DNA from: Ovis canadensis | Taxonomy: Eukaryota > Chordata > Mammalia > Artiodactyla > Bovidae | Direction of reading: 5' to 3' | NCBI RefSeq assembly: GCF_042477335.2 | Contig: NC_091248.1 | Location: forward strand, 121,294,501 to 121,358,500 | Length of the DNA: 64,000 bases | In this document: positions 1-55,648 of the stretch, in pieces | How the letters are laid out: each line of letters opens with the position of its first letter | Position numbering within the stretch: position 1 is the first letter of the stretch | The notes under the pieces: model-generated | What the model saw: only the letters and a program-made list of their open reading frames with translations | What the model was told of the DNA's origin: nothing | Database searches by the model: none | Program-made: the position numbers and the translations under genes

Positions 1-36482
<36,482 letters not shown>

Positions 36483-37105
36483 CTACCTCCCTGGCCTCCT
36501 CACGAAGACTGTCCAGGGACCCAGCAGAGAGCGCACAGGGTGCACGGTGTGGGAGAGCGTGCTTCCTAAAGCTGGTGGGGATCACATCAATACACGGCCT
36601 CTCCTGGGAGTTTTTAAAAATGTGATCCTTGGAGGAGGAACTGGAATTTGGGCAGGAGGTAGCCTTGGTCAGTCATTCGGGCCATGCCCTCCTCTCCTCA
36701 GATAGGCGGGAGGGGATCTGTGCGAAGGGCCCCTGATATTCCATGGACTTCCTGAGTTTGCCCGTGTGTGGGTGGAGAATACCTGCCTCTCCCATGCATC
36801 CCCCACAACCCGCCCTCCCCCAGGAGGCGCCCCCAGTGTTCTTGTCCCAGTGACTTCCTGGCCTTGCGCATCCTCCCATCCGTTCTCCAGGGGGTGGGTT
36901 AAGGGAGACCCAGGATGACTGTGGTCCTGCCAGTGCCATGTTGGAGGAGGAGACGGGACCACCTCAGGGCCTCATGGCCTCATGGCCCCCGAATGTACTT
37001 GCAAACTGTCCACAGCGCCTTCTCTCAGAGCCCTCCACCCTGTCCTCCACTTGCCCACAGCCACTCCCTGAAATTTGCCTCCAGACTCCATTCTGGCTCC
37101 TACTA

Positions 37106-37308
37106 GAAAGTGAAGTTGCTCAGTTGTGTCTGACTCTTTGCAACCCCATGGACTGTAGCCTACCAGGCTCCTCTGTCCATGGAATTTTCCAGGTGAGAGT
37201 ACCGGAGTGGGTTGCCATTTCCTTCTCCAGGGGATCTTCCCCACCCGGGGATCGAACCTGGGTCTCCCACATTGCAGGCAGATGCTTTACCATCTGAGCT
37301 CCCAGAAT
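37106..37308 (-). mobile_element. Bov-tA SINE
   Basis: Full reverse copy between the genes, about 620 nt after the CLCN1 stop. Confidence 0.9.
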
Positions 37309-37491
37309 CTGGCCTCAATTCCTCGGGCGGGAAAAGGCCATTCCTACTTCCCCCTCCGTCCTCCATTTAGGCAGTGAGACATGGATGCAGAGCCTATTGG
37401 GGGAAAGAGCCTAGAAGAGGGACGGTCACGGGAAGGCTCTGTGTGGAAGGGGTAGTACTTTATGGCTCAACAGTCACGCGGCCCTAATGGA

Positions 37492-37497
37492 TTTATT
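37492..37497 (-). terminator. FAM131B: Candidate FAM131B poly(A) signal
   Basis: TTTATT on the + strand reads AATAAA on the - strand. It is the nearest canonical signal that I found downstream of the FAM131B stop and would give a 3' UTR of about 3.4 kb. Sequence only; no downstream element was tested. Confidence 0.35.
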
Positions 37498-37888
37498 TTA
37501 CTCCCTCTGGCATCTCACATTACAGCTTCCTCACCCTCCGGTTTCCAGGTCACTCTGTCTCCCACTGTTGTCCTTGATCTGTCCTGCCCAAGGGTCAGCT
37601 CTGTCCTTGAGCTGATCTAGCCGGGGCTTCTCCTGCCCAGAACCAAGGCTCAGGGCAGCTGGGCCACTGGTTCACCCCTACACATCTTCAGGGCTGGTCC
37701 TTTGTATTCCTCTCCTAGAGGTTCAGTGTTGAAATGGCCCAGCTCTTTGATGCCTCCCGCACTTGGGAAGTCAGAAACCCTTATCCTCTCCAAGCCGGTG
37801 ACAGGGAGCCTGCCATTACCCTGCCTTCTCTACAAGTGGTCCCAGGTGCTCCTGATCCCATCCCTAAGGCTTTTGTCCCTCCCTTCTT

Positions 37889-37984
37889 TTCAGTTCAGCC
37901 GCTCAGTCGTGTCGGACCCTTTCCAACCCCATGGACTGCAGCACGCCAAGCTTCCCTGTCCATCACCAACTCCCAGAGCCTACT
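37889..37984 (-). mobile_element. BovB LINE 3' terminal stub
   Basis: About 95 bp: cagttcagccgctcagtcgt through ccatcaccaactcccagagc. Confidence 0.8.
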
Positions 37985-38245
37985 TTTATGCCTCTTTTAA
38001 TTCCCATCCTGGGAATTATCCTGTGCCCATCCCTGGCATCCTCCTCCTTCCCGCCCCATGCCCAGCCTCCACCGCCCCCCAAATAAGACACTCATAGCCG
38101 AAGGTGCCACCACAGTGTTTAGTGCCATTGAACACAGCCTGGAACCGTCTCCAACAGTACACCCCTTCCACCTCCCCAGGGCCAAGAGAGAGAGGCTGCA
38201 GCCTGGGGAGGGGGCCTCGCAGTGGGCCCTGGAGCCCCTGCTCCT

Positions 38246-38290
38246 GTTTATATAATCTATAGTATTTATATATATATATTTATATATAAT
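38246..38290. repeat. AT-rich patch (TATATTTA)
   Basis: Low-complexity tatatata/tttata sequence inside the likely FAM131B 3' UTR. Confidence 0.7.
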
Positions 38291-38540
38291 TCTCTCTGTA
38301 ATATATGTCATAGAATCTCTCTTGGGCCTGGGGTGGAAATGTCACATTAAGAAAACATGCTAAGACTGGCCATAAAAATGGATATTTCCCAGACCTGGAA
38401 GACGGAGTATGGGATGTACAGGTCGGGCGCGAGGAGAGGTAATAACTCATTCACCAAGATTCCCTCCTTAAGAGGAAGGTGTGTGGGGGGTGGGGGGCGA
38501 TGGGGGGGAGGGGAGGAATGGAAGATTGCTATTTTCCTTA

Positions 38541-38546
38541 AATAAA
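38541..38546 (+). terminator. CLCN1: Candidate distal CLCN1 poly(A) signal
   Basis: AATAAA on the + strand about 2.06 kb after the CLCN1 stop. If used, the CLCN1 tail would overlap the FAM131B tail in antisense. A nearer non-canonical signal (AATACA near 36589) could serve a short 3' UTR instead. Confidence 0.3.
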
Positions 38547-40928
38547 GTGAATTGAAAATGAAAGTGCACCCCCCCCAGAAGAAAATAATTTAGCAAGAGC
38601 AGTTTCATTCACAATGATATAAAAACAGCCCCGTTCTGGGGGCTGTCCTAAAACGTGCTGCACAGCCTTTAACCCCATAGAAAAAGCAACCCTCCCCCAC
38701 CCCCAGCAGCCTCTTCCGGCACATGCCCCTCCCCTCCCCCTAAAATAGGCTACAAGCAAACCCCATGCATCCTAGCCTCCAGCACCAGAGAGGCAGTCCC
38801 TCCCTTGGAAGAGTCTTAAGAGGGTCCCAGGCCAGCTCCTCGGGTCTTCTGCCTCTTCAGAGCGGAGGGGAGCTGCTTGCAAAGTGCAGACCCCTCCCCA
38901 CCTGACCTCTGGTCTGCAGTGTTGCCAACGCCCCACAGAGGCTGAGCCCCCGCTCACGCTCACATCTGAACTCTGCTAGAGTCCTTCAGAGTTTTAGCCA
39001 TCTTTTGGCAGGACTGGCAGGGACCGCTGGGCTTCCTCAGGGAAGGAGGAAGGCGAGAACACTGCTTTAGATGACCTTTCCTGACTCCACAGGGCCCTGA
39101 GCGGAAAAGGAAGTGTTGATGAATGAATCCGCTCCCTGGACTGGATGTCCCCTGCGGTCTGGGGGTGGAAGATGGGGCACGAAGCGGGTGAGAGTAAGGA
39201 GAGAAGGATGATGCCTTAGAGAGAGGGCAGGGTGCACAAGGTGAGGAAACAGGGACCCCTTGAGAGGAGACGGTGACCCTCAAAACCCCAAGGACCTGCG
39301 GCAGTAGGGGCAGGGTGGGGCCAGCAATGTCCGGTCACATGATCACACACAACCCGCAACACTTTGGATGAGGTGAGCTCACCTACCTGGGCTCACCCTG
39401 CCCACCCGTTTCCTCCCAGAACCACGACCTCGGAGGGTGGCCATCCTCCTCTCCCCCAGAAGACGTGGGACGTGGCCTCAGTTGCATTTCAGAGGCACGT
39501 GTGTATGCCAGTGGGGGCTTGATGGGGGGCAGGGTCGTACACGGACAGAGCCACCCCAGCGCTCAGCCTCCTCATTCTGCAGCCGGGGTGGCTCTCCACT
39601 CTACCCTTCAACCCAGCCCCCTGCCATCAGGCTCTGTGACAGAAGTCCTGGGGCTTCACCAGCTGCCCAGAGGTTCCCCCCCACCCCACCCCCTACCCCA
39701 GAATGGTGAGTCCGTGTGGGAGGGCAAGCAGTTTCAGGGGCTTATGCCTCATTGTAAACCATCCTGGAAGGAAGAATACCTCGTCCTCCTCTCTTCCTCT
39801 TCAGGTCTGGGGCGGGAGTGGGGACACCTGTGAGGTCTTCCCAGGAGTCCTGGGAGGAGGTGAGGAGGGGCAAAGGGGGCCAAGCACCCTTGCTGCTCCT
39901 CAACTGACACCAACCCCCTCCCCTGCCCCAATCCGGGGGGTGCCTGACAGCACCAGACCCCTCCCTCCACCCCCACTCAACCCTGAGTCCCCAAGAAGTT
40001 ATAAAAATGTAGAAAAGGCAAAGAGAAAAGTGTAAACAGCTCCAGAGAATTAGGGCTGGATGGAGGGAGGCAGCTTCATGCTTCCTGTCTGGCCAGGACG
40101 CCAGCATTCCGAGTCTCCCCTTGGAGGGGTGGGCTGGGGCTCCCAGAGCAGGGGATGTTAGAAGGCAGAAAAAGGGAAGAGGAGCTGGAGCAGCCAGCCC
40201 TGGTGGGGGTCCTTTCCCAGGCCAGTGGGGTCCTCCCTTCATCCACTGGATATACTCAAGATCTCAAAGCACGTGGCCTGTGTTTGTCCCTGGTCTCACC
40301 AGTGACCACTGGGCCCCTGTGTGTCCCAGCTGCCATGTCCACCTCCTCCACGACCCCTCATCTCAGAAGCCAAGTTACCTCTGAGGGTAGAGACTCCACC
40401 CTCCCAGGGGACGTGGTCTGTACGTTGCTTCCCCCAGCCCCGGGTCCATCTAATCACATCAAACAGCCCCACAGGTCCGTGCCTCATAGGAGGGCTGAGC
40501 CTGGGCCACAGCCAGAGAAAAGAGTTGGGAAGAGCAAGAGTGACGTGGAGAAAGGAGGCCTTCAGACAGCCACAGTGCAGGCTTCTGGAAGACGAGATCA
40601 GGGAGCAAAGAACGGCGATCCAGGGCACGGCGCTCCTGTGCTCCGGATGCACACGGGGGCTCCGCTGCCGCAGACCCAGAAGCCCACAGGCAAGCGAAGT
40701 TCCGGGCCATCTTGGTTGCCCGGGCCTCAATTCCTGGACCTGTGGTCTCTACAGCATAAGCCCGGTTAAAATTGCACCCCGCCCCTCCATTTGGCTGGCG
40801 AGGACGCCTGGACTCATCAGGGTCGTCTTGCCCAGGTTTCACGCGCGCTGCTGGGGGAAGGAGGAAGGTGTGGTTGCAGCCAGAGCCCTCAGGCAGGAGT
40901 GGACGGCTGGGCGAGAAGTGGGAGGAAG

Positions 40929-47561
<6,633 letters not shown>

Positions 47562-47722
47562 GGCTCCGGGCCTCCAGGCCGGGCCCTCACCGACGCGGGG
47601 CGGGCGCCGGGGGGAGCACCGGGAGCCGCGCCGCCGCCCCAGCCGCTCTGCAGCGCCGCGGCCGTCTCCGCTCGGCTCCGCTCCCCCCTCCCCTCTCCAT
47701 CCCTCCCCGCGGCAGCCTCCGT

Positions 47723-47747
47723 CGCCGCCGCCGCCGCCGCCGCCGCC
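47723..47747. repeat. CGC trinucleotide run in the FAM131B promoter/5' UTR
   Basis: Eight CGC units in a row, reading GCG/CGG on the FAM131B sense strand, 162 nt upstream of the ATG. Confidence 0.85.
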
Positions 47748-47785
47748 TGGCTCCTCCGCCCCGGCTCGGCTCGCGGCGGCGGGGA

Positions 47786-47805
47786 GGGGGCGGCCCGGGG
47801 ATTGG
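47786..47805 (-). promoter_or_regulatory. FAM131B: FAM131B core promoter elements (CCAAT and GC box)
   Basis: ATTGG at 47801-47805 is CCAAT on the - strand, next to GGGGGCGG (Sp1-type GC box) at 47786-47793. Both lie 225-245 nt upstream of the ATG. A start site near 47700-47750 would follow; this is inference from spacing. Confidence 0.5.
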
Positions 47806-48060
47806 CTGCGCCGGCGCCTCCCGGCCCTTCCCCCGACCCCGCCGCTGCACTCCCCGCCGCGCTCCCTGGGGGGAGCCTCGCCGCCGCTTCCCTCCCTTGC
47901 CCTTCTCCAGCCCCGCGCGGGGGACTGCTCGCCCGGTCCCCGCTGGGCTCGGGGCGGGGTAGAGGCGGGCGGGGGTGGGGGGAGGCTGATGGAAACCCGG
48001 AGGATGCCCGCCTGGGGTCTCACGAGCCGGGCGGAGAGCCCCGGGCCCACCCTTCGAATC

Positions 48061-49460
48061 TGGGGGATTGATTTTGAGGGTCGAGCTTGGGGATGCCTAG
48101 AGAGAAAGTGGAATGAGAATAAAGCCTGGATTTATTGGGCCTTGGCCGCCAAATTCCGCAAACACTTGTTTTCTTCCCGGGGTGGCCTCGGGGACAAACG
48201 GGAGCGTGGTTGGACGCGGTTGGAGCTTCCTGTTCGCTGTTTTATGCGCCTGAACAGATCGCGAAGTCTTTGCAAGCGGATCGCGTGTTAGACTTCCCAG
48301 GGCTCGGCGCTCGCGGGAAAGTCGGGCATGCGGGGACGGTGCAGATGACCTAACTCCAGGTCTGATTGGGGAGGGGGAAATAGAAGATCCTTCAGTCCCA
48401 TCTCCAGGCTAGCTAGAAGACAGTTTTATATCCAATGTAACTTTTCTGAGCCATGATCCTCTCTGACAAATGAGCACAACCGTGTCAGAGGCGGTCTAGA
48501 GCCCGGAGGATTGAAGTCTGGCTGATGGGGTCGGGTGAAGTAGGTACTAAGGGCTTCCTGGGTGACAAGGGTCAATGGGCACTATAGTAACAGCAGGGAA
48601 GAAATGGAGTCCAGAAAAGTCACATGAGAAAGGAGACACCCGTTTATGTAAGCCCAACTCGGTGAGCACAAATGTCAGAAGCAAATGCTAATCCAGGCTC
48701 TGCTTTCACGTGCCTCCTGATGTACAGGGAGCAGGGCAGTGGACCAGGGGAATCTGGTGTGGGCACGGGACAGGGAGAGAGACCAAGTTTCATGGGTACA
48801 ATCTTTTAAGCTTTAAATATGAATCGGAAGCGAAACGTTAGAGTGATAACCACTACATTCTGTGGAACCCCAGATGAGAGATATGGGGAAAGATACTAAT
48901 AATTTAATTGCAGATTTGGGAGATAGGTTGATGGAGACGGAACTGACCTTTGGTCTCTGTGCAGGAAGAAATAAACCGGATCTACATCTCTAGAACCACA
49001 AGAGAAGACAGAACAGTGGTCAGTAGCCTTAGATTTTAATCGCCTTGTGTATTTTGTGGCAGGATTTGCTATCTTAGTTTGACAGTGGAGGGAATTAGAA
49101 AGTATTCTCCCCCTGGTCAGCTTTTGTTGGTTATACACAAGAAGAACAAGGTGGATTTTGCCCTCCTGAAGTATAATGTCTAGCTGCAAAGGAAAGAAAG
49201 TAGAAAGATAGTTTTTTAAAAAAGATGAAGAAACAGCCTCCATTACTGTAGTAATGCTCGAAAACCCCTGTTGTTTGAGCAAAGAAAGCACTGACTCTCC
49301 AGGTCAGAAGTCATGAACCAGGTGGCCAGCTCTGCTTTCGCCTTCTCACCTGAAGCTGTTCTTCCCTTGGAGTGCTTTCTGATTCTACTATTCTCATGAG
49401 TACTCTGGTCCAAACATGGATAACAAGCCCCTCCCTGGGTGCCCTTAGCACAACTGCACA
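48061..49460. other. Intergenic DNA upstream of FAM131B
   Basis: 1.4 kb, unique, with no gene, RNA gene or clear repeat that could be supported. Confidence 0.6.
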
Positions 49461-49746
49461 TGGTTGTTCAGTCACTAAGTCGTGTTTGACCCTTCTCAGC
49501 CTCATGGACTGCAGCATGCCGGGTTTCCCTGTCCTTCACTATCTCCTGGAGTTTGCTCAAACTCATGTGCATTGAGTTGGTGATGCTATCTAACCATCTT
49601 GTCCTCTGCCACTCCCTTCTCTTTTTGCCTTCAATCTTTTTCAGCTTCAAGGTCATTTCCAATGAGTTGGCTCTTTGCATCAGGCGGCCAAAGTATTGGC
49701 GCTTCAGCTTGAGCATCAGTCCTTCCAATGAATATTCAGCGAAGAT
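49461..49746 (-). mobile_element. BovB LINE 3' fragment
   Basis: Reverse BovB 3' end from ttgttcagtcactaagtcgt to ccaatgaatattcagc. Confidence 0.86.
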
Positions 49747-49975
49747 TATTTAAATCAAGTCGACTCCAAGTCTTGAAGATTTAGTCCCATCCCATATTTT
49801 GTCTTAAAGGTGTTTCCAGCATCAGAGAAAAGGAATCTATCAGAGGCACAACACTAATATGCTTCCTTCTTGTACTGAATCATCTTACTTCTCACCATTT
49901 AGAGACATTCTCCCAGTCTCTTTGCCGTATTCTGAGCCAAGGTCAAAGACTCTAGTTCTGTTATGAACAGGAACA

Positions 49976-50340
49976 ACCTTTCTGGAGGACAATTTGACAG
50001 TGCAGATCAAAAAAATCTTTAAAATATGCATTACTATTCTTACTAAATTGTGACACAGCAATTCCATTTATAGAAATAGTCTAAGAAAATAAAAATAGAA
50101 TGTGGACATAGATTTACAGCACCCATCGGAGCACAATTTCATAATAATTATAAAGACTGTACACAGCACACATGTTGAAATGTAGGGATGAATAAATAAA
50201 TCATGCTATATGCCTATAATAGAATATTATGCAGCCATTAATACTATCTTATAACTGTATTTGTTGAAAATTACTCATGATCTATTGTGATATTATAAAA
50301 AAGCAGGCTATAATTATGACAGTATATCAATTTTGTTTGA
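49976..50340 (+). mobile_element. Old L1 fragment
   Basis: Carries the typical mammalian L1 runs cagcaattccatttatagaa and atagaatattatgcagccat. Confidence 0.7.
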
Positions 50341-50345
50341 AAATC

Positions 50346-50373
50346 ACACACACACACACACACACACACACAG
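50346..50373 (+). repeat. (CA)n microsatellite
   Basis: About 14 CA units at the end of the L1 fragment. Confidence 0.93.
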
Positions 50374-50374
50374 A

Positions 50375-50908
50375 TTCTTCTGCCTTTTGTCAGGATTTCC
50401 TTCCCGAATAATTTATGGGATTCCTTGAAGAAAGCCTATGTTTTACAAATGTCCAATTCCACTCATCAGTTACAGTTTGACTCTCAATGAAATTACAATA
50501 TTAATCAGTCCATTCCCAAAGTCTAAAAATATAGGACTTTGGCAGAATGCCCCAGTAAGGCACTGGCACATCCTTATTGGTTCCCTCTGGGGCGCAACCC
50601 CAAGGTGAAGTGATGTTTCTGTCTCCACTGTGGTTGCTGCTTTGTGCTCCTGATCTCTTGTGGATAGAACTTGGACGGAAGGAACAAACCAATTTTAGAG
50701 ACAGTACTGCTGAAAATGGGGACTCTCGCCCCAGAATCTATGGACAGAATCCACAGTCCATAACCTTGGATGGGAAAAAAAGGTGTTATGCTCACTAACT
50801 TGTCATAGAAATTCTCTCTGCGCTTGTTAGGATTGCCGGCCGCAAGTCGTGGTAATACTAGAAGTGCTCTACTGTGTCTTTATCAGCCATGAAAAGTGCA
50901 GATGCTTC
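50375..50908. other. Unassigned intergenic stretch
   Basis: Nothing recognised; the short frames at 50574-50798 on both strands lack family resemblance. Confidence 0.5.
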
Positions 50909-52619
50909 CATGTTGTTGCACAGTCACCAAGTCCTGTCTGACTGTGTGACCCCATGGACTGCAGCACACCAGCCTTCCCCATCCTTCACTGTCTCCTGGA
51001 GTTTGCTCAAACTCATGTCCATTGGATGGCATTGGTGATGCCATCCAACCATCTCATCCTCTGTTGCCCCCTTCTCTTCCCGCCTTCAATCTTTCCCAGC
51101 ATCAGAGTCTATTCTAGTGAGTCAGCTGGCCAAAGGTGGCCAAAGTATTGGAGCTTCAGCTTCAGCATCAGTCTTTCCAATGAATATTCAAGGTTGATTT
51201 CCTTTAGGATTGACTGGTTTGATCTTGCAGTCCAAGGGACTCTTAAGGGTCTTCTCTACCACCATAATTTAAAAGCATCAGTTCTTCAGTGCTCAGCCTT
51301 CTTTATGGTCTAACTCTCACATCCATATATGACCACTGGAAAAATCATAGCTTTGACTATAGAGACCTTTGACTAAATGTTAGCAAAGTGATACCTCTGC
51401 TTTTTAACACGGTATCTAGGTTTGTCATAGCTTTTCTTCCAAGAAGCAAGCATCTTTTAATTTTGTGGCTGCAGTCACTTTCTGCAGTGATTTTGGCATT
51501 CAAGAACATAAAATCTGTCACTGCTTCTACTTTTTCCCTATTGCCTTGAAGTGATGGGACCAGATGCCATGATCTTAGTTTTTTTGAATGTTCAGTTGTA
51601 AGCCAGCTTTTTCACTCTCTTCTTTCAGCTCTATTAAGAGGCTCTTTAGTTTCTCTTCACTTTCTGCCATTAGAGTGGTATCATGTGCATAACTGAGATT
51701 GTTGATGTTTCTCCTGGTGATCTTGATTCCAGCTTGTGATTCATCCAGCCCAGCATTTTGCATGATGTACTCTGCATATAAGTTAAATAAGCAGGGTGAC
51801 AGGATACAGCCTTGACTCACTCCTTTCCCAGTTTTGAACCAGTTTGTTGTTCCATGTCCGGTTTTAACTGTTGCTTCTTAACCCGCACACAGGTTTCTCA
51901 GGAGACAGGCAAGGTGGTCTAGTATTCCCATCTCTTTAAGAATTTTCCAAAGTTTGTTTTCATCCACACAGTCAAAGGCTTTAGCTTGGTTGATGAAGCA
52001 GAAGTAGATGTTTTTCTGGAATTTCCTTGCTTTTTTCTGTGATCCAACGAATGTTGTCAATTTGATCTCTGGATCCTCTGCCTTTTCTAAATCCAGCTTG
52101 TACATATGGAAGTTCTTGGTTCACATACTGTTGAAGCCTAGCTTGAAGGATTTTGAGGATTACTTTGCCAGCATGTGAAATGAGCACAATTGTACCACAA
52201 TCTGAACATTCTTTGGCACTGCCTTTCTTTAAGATGGAATGAAACTGATTTTTTTCCAGTCCTATGGCTATGGCCGAGTTTTCCAAATTTGCTGGCGTAT
52301 CGAGTGCAGCACTTTCACAGCATCATCTTTTAGGATTTTAAATAACTCAGCTGGAATTCCAATACCTCCACTAGCTCTGTTTGTAGTAATGCTTCCTAAA
52401 GCCCACTTGACATCATACTCCAGGACGTCTGGCTCTAGGTGAGTGACCACACATCACGGTTATCCAGGTCATTAAGATCTTTGTATTATTCTTCTGTGTA
52501 TTCTTCCCACCTCTTCTTAATCTCTTCTACTTCTGTTATGTCCTTGCTATTTCTGCTCTTTATTGTGCCCACCTTTGCACGAAATGTTCCCTTGGTATCT
52601 CCAGTTTTCTTGAAGAGAT
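50909..52619 (-). mobile_element. BovB LINE, 1.7 kb, host of the provirus
   Basis: Reverse BovB from its 3' end into the reverse-transcriptase region; - strand fragments include MSQGCILSPCLFNLYAEYIM and YAHDTTLMAESEEKL (the YADD site degraded to YAHD). It stops abruptly where the LTR begins at 52620. Confidence 0.9.
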
Positions 52620-53076
52620 TGTCAGCTACAGATTGGTGCTTGCCAAAGACCTTTGCTGTCTGCCTCTGTGGGGGCCGAGTCCTGTGCTGCGGCAGCCTTG
52701 AAGGGAGTTCAGGGTGGAGAAAGAAGCACTCTGTGCTCTAGGGAAACTGGTGGAACAGGTCTTTGGATAATAGTTAGATATTTTAGGAACTGATTTCATA
52801 ATCCCAATCTTCGCATCTCCTTGTATCTAGAAAAACACTAAATCCATTCATGGTGACATCAGCTTCTTATGACTAGTAGAAAACCATTTGTAAGATATGT
52901 GCTTGATTGTGTGAACTCCCCCTTCCCCAAAATCACATATACTGACCTTCTCCCAGTACTTTTTTGAAACAGTTTCTTAGAACTATCTGAGGTGCTGTCT
53001 CCCAGACTGCAGTCCTCATTTTGCCCCAAATAAAACTTAACTCAGAACTCTCACATTGTGTATCATTTTTTGGTCA
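52620..53076 (+). mobile_element. Endogenous retrovirus 5' LTR (ERV1-like)
   Basis: About 457 bp starting tgtcagctacagattgg and ending tttggtca, with AATAAA at 53029-53034 followed by a short tail. The first 190 nt recur in imperfect form at 62655-63090, as expected of paired LTRs. The U3/R/U5 boundaries were not resolved. Confidence 0.75.
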
Positions 53077-54070
53077 AGAGTTGTGGTGACTGATGAAGTG
53101 ACCCAGACTGGGCTTCCCTCCTTCGCCTGAACTCTATGAGAAAACACAGCTTTGGTACCGGCAGCAGCCCCTTGCATCTATCCTCCTGCTCACGGAGGGA
53201 GACCAGATGAATCTGGGGAAGTGTCTCCTGGTTCTCAGATCTCCTGTTTTAGTTGATGATCCTGAGTTTTACTTGGCAGTGGAGCAGGTTACGTGCCACC
53301 TTCCAGTTGAAAGATACTGGAGCATACTTACTCATGATCTAGATACTGAGTGGGGCTTGGTTGAAAGATATCACGGTTGCTTAATTGCAGGAGACTGAGT
53401 GGGCTGTGCTGAGTAGTTAGGTATGAGGCTGATTGGATGCTTTTCCTCAGTTCGGCCTGCAAACACAGAAGCAAGAGGCATTACCAAGCAGCCACTAACA
53501 CTCCAGCCAGGGCTATGTATGTACAAAATTAGTACTTGCAAGTACCTATTTCATTGAGGAAATTATACTAAAGGAGATCTCAACCTAAAGGATCCAAATT
53601 TGGGGTCCTTTTGATATTCCAAAATTGATATTTTTGCAGGCACAGTTAGAAAAAGCCAGCCATAAGATCAGACTGAATGGAATGCTTACTTTGATATCTA
53701 GAAGATCCTAAAGGAGGAAATGATAGAGCAACTTCTTTGCAGGAGACCAACAAGTTGCTTGGAAATATATGAGAACTAAAAATGGCCACTTGCACTGACT
53801 CTGCCAGGTCACAGGTCTAGGAGGACTGACTGGGAAGTCATGTTTGGGGGGTTTTTGCCATTTGGATTTGGATTTCTGGGCATCTCTTTGCCATTTGTTT
53901 TATTTGGAGTGTGACTTCCAGCTGGTGAGGATCTGGCTTGGTTGGTTTGGTTTGGTTACTTTGATCTGAGCACACAGATTGGTTTGAGCACACAGACATC
54001 TGGTCCAAACCGCATGAGTTAAAAATGAGAAGCGCTTCCTCTAAAGTTTTACATCCCACCTGGAAGCCTC

Positions 54071-54373
54071 TTGGGAAAAATTCTAAATGACTGGTCAACC
54101 TATAGCTATGATCCAATGATAAAGAAAAATGGCTTGAAAATATTAGATCTCTATTGCCACAGTATGCGAAAATGGATTGAAGTTCCCTTATGTCCAGGAC
54201 TCTTCTCCTGTGATCAACAGCCTGGGGCTAATCAAACTAACACTCCCACCTCCCCAGAGGGACAGTCCTTGCTGGAACCACTCTGCCTTTGTTATCAGGG
54301 CCTTCTGAGCACTATCTGGTCTAAAATTTTGGCTATGAAACTATGGCCACAGAAAAATAAAGATGATTTTTGA
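54071..54373 (+). pseudogene. ERV interior open frame, gag position (uncertain)
   Basis: A 100-codon frame about 1 kb after the 5' LTR, where gag would lie. Its Trp/Tyr-rich start vaguely resembles gammaretroviral matrix proteins, but no definite motif is present. Confidence 0.3.
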
Positions 54374-54673
54374 CAGTGTGATCACAGTATTCTTTAGACT
54401 CCAGAGAAGGTTGATTAAAACTTTTTTGAAGTTGTCCTACTAGGACAAGATGCTTTTCTCTCCCTGTGCCTTGAGACCTTGACTCTCAGGGACACTTATC
54501 TAGACCATCTCTAATTCCTGAATCTGAAGGGGAAAAAAGAAGGAAAAAAAGCCTTTAAAAATTTGTCTTATTCCAACTGTTGTAAACTAGTGAGCTTTGT
54601 ATTGTGATATCTAATTCATGGCTAAGTTTAGAAAACAAAGCTATGCGATCTCTTGTTGTTTCTGTTTGGATAT

Positions 54674-54881
54674 ATGTATGAAAGTGAAGTCGCTCAGTCG
54701 TGTCCGACTCTTTGCGACCCCATGGACACCAGGCTCCTCCGTCCATGGGATTTTCTAGGCAAGAGTACTGGAGTGGGTTGCTTTTCCTTCTCCAGGGAAC
54801 TTCCCAACCCAGGGATCGAACCCAGGGATCGAACCCAGGTCTCCCTCATTGTAGACAGATGCTTTACCGTCTGAGCCACCA
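54674..54881 (-). mobile_element. Bov-tA SINE in the provirus
   Basis: Full reverse copy with a 14-bp internal duplication of cagggatcgaaccc near 54812-54838. Confidence 0.9.
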
Positions 54882-55648
54882 TCAACAACCTCAGATATGC
54901 TGATGATACCACTCTATTGGCAGAAAGCGCAGAGGAACTAAAGAGCCTCTTAATGAGAGTGAAGGAGGAGAGTGAAGAAGCTGGCTTAAAACTCAATATT
55001 AAAAAGATTAAGATCATGGAATCTGTTCCTATCACTTCACGACAAATAGAAGGGATTAAGGTGGAAGCAATGACAGATTTCCTCTTCTTGGGCTCTAAAA
55101 TCACTGTGGATGGTGACTGTGGCCATGAAATTAGAAGACAGTTGTTTCTTGGCAGGAAAGATATGACAAACCTAGACAGTGTATTAAAAAGCAAAGACGT
55201 CACTTTGCCGACAACATCTGTATAGTTGAGGCTATGGTCTTTCCAGTAGTCATGTAAGAGAGCTGGACAGTAAAGAAGAATTGATGCTTTTGAACTGAGA
55301 TGCTGGAGAAGTCTGTTGAGAGTCCCTTGGAAAGCAAGGAGATCAAACCAATCTTAAAGGAAATCAACTCTGAATATTCATTGGAAGAACTGATATTGAA
55401 GCTGAAGATTCAATACTTTGGCCACCTGATGTGAATAGCTGACTTGCTGAAAAAGATCCTGATGCTGGGAAAATTTGAAGGCAGAAGGAGAAGAGGGTGA
55501 TAGAGAATGAGCTAGTTGGATGGCATCACCAATTCACTGGACGTGAACTTGGGCAAACTCTGGGAGATGGTGAGGCTCAGGGAAGCCAGGTGTGCTACAG
55601 TCCATGGAGTCTTGAAGAGTCAGATGTAACTTGGTGACTGAACAACAT
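54882..55648 (+). mobile_element. BovB LINE 3' fragment with RT remnant
   Basis: Forward BovB starting inside the reverse transcriptase (LRYADDTTLLAES, intact YADD) and running to the degraded 3' end near gaacaaca. Confidence 0.88.

Larger units (their letters stand above)
36483..40928. other. Convergent 3' UTR region between CLCN1 and FAM131B
   Basis: 4.4 kb between the two stop codons. The CLCN1 3' UTR starts at 36483; the FAM131B 3' UTR runs down from 40928. Apart from one Bov-tA, one short BovB piece and an AT-rich patch, most of it is unique and SINE-poor, unlike the introns, which fits UTR constraint. The exact 3' ends are not determined. Confidence 0.5.
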
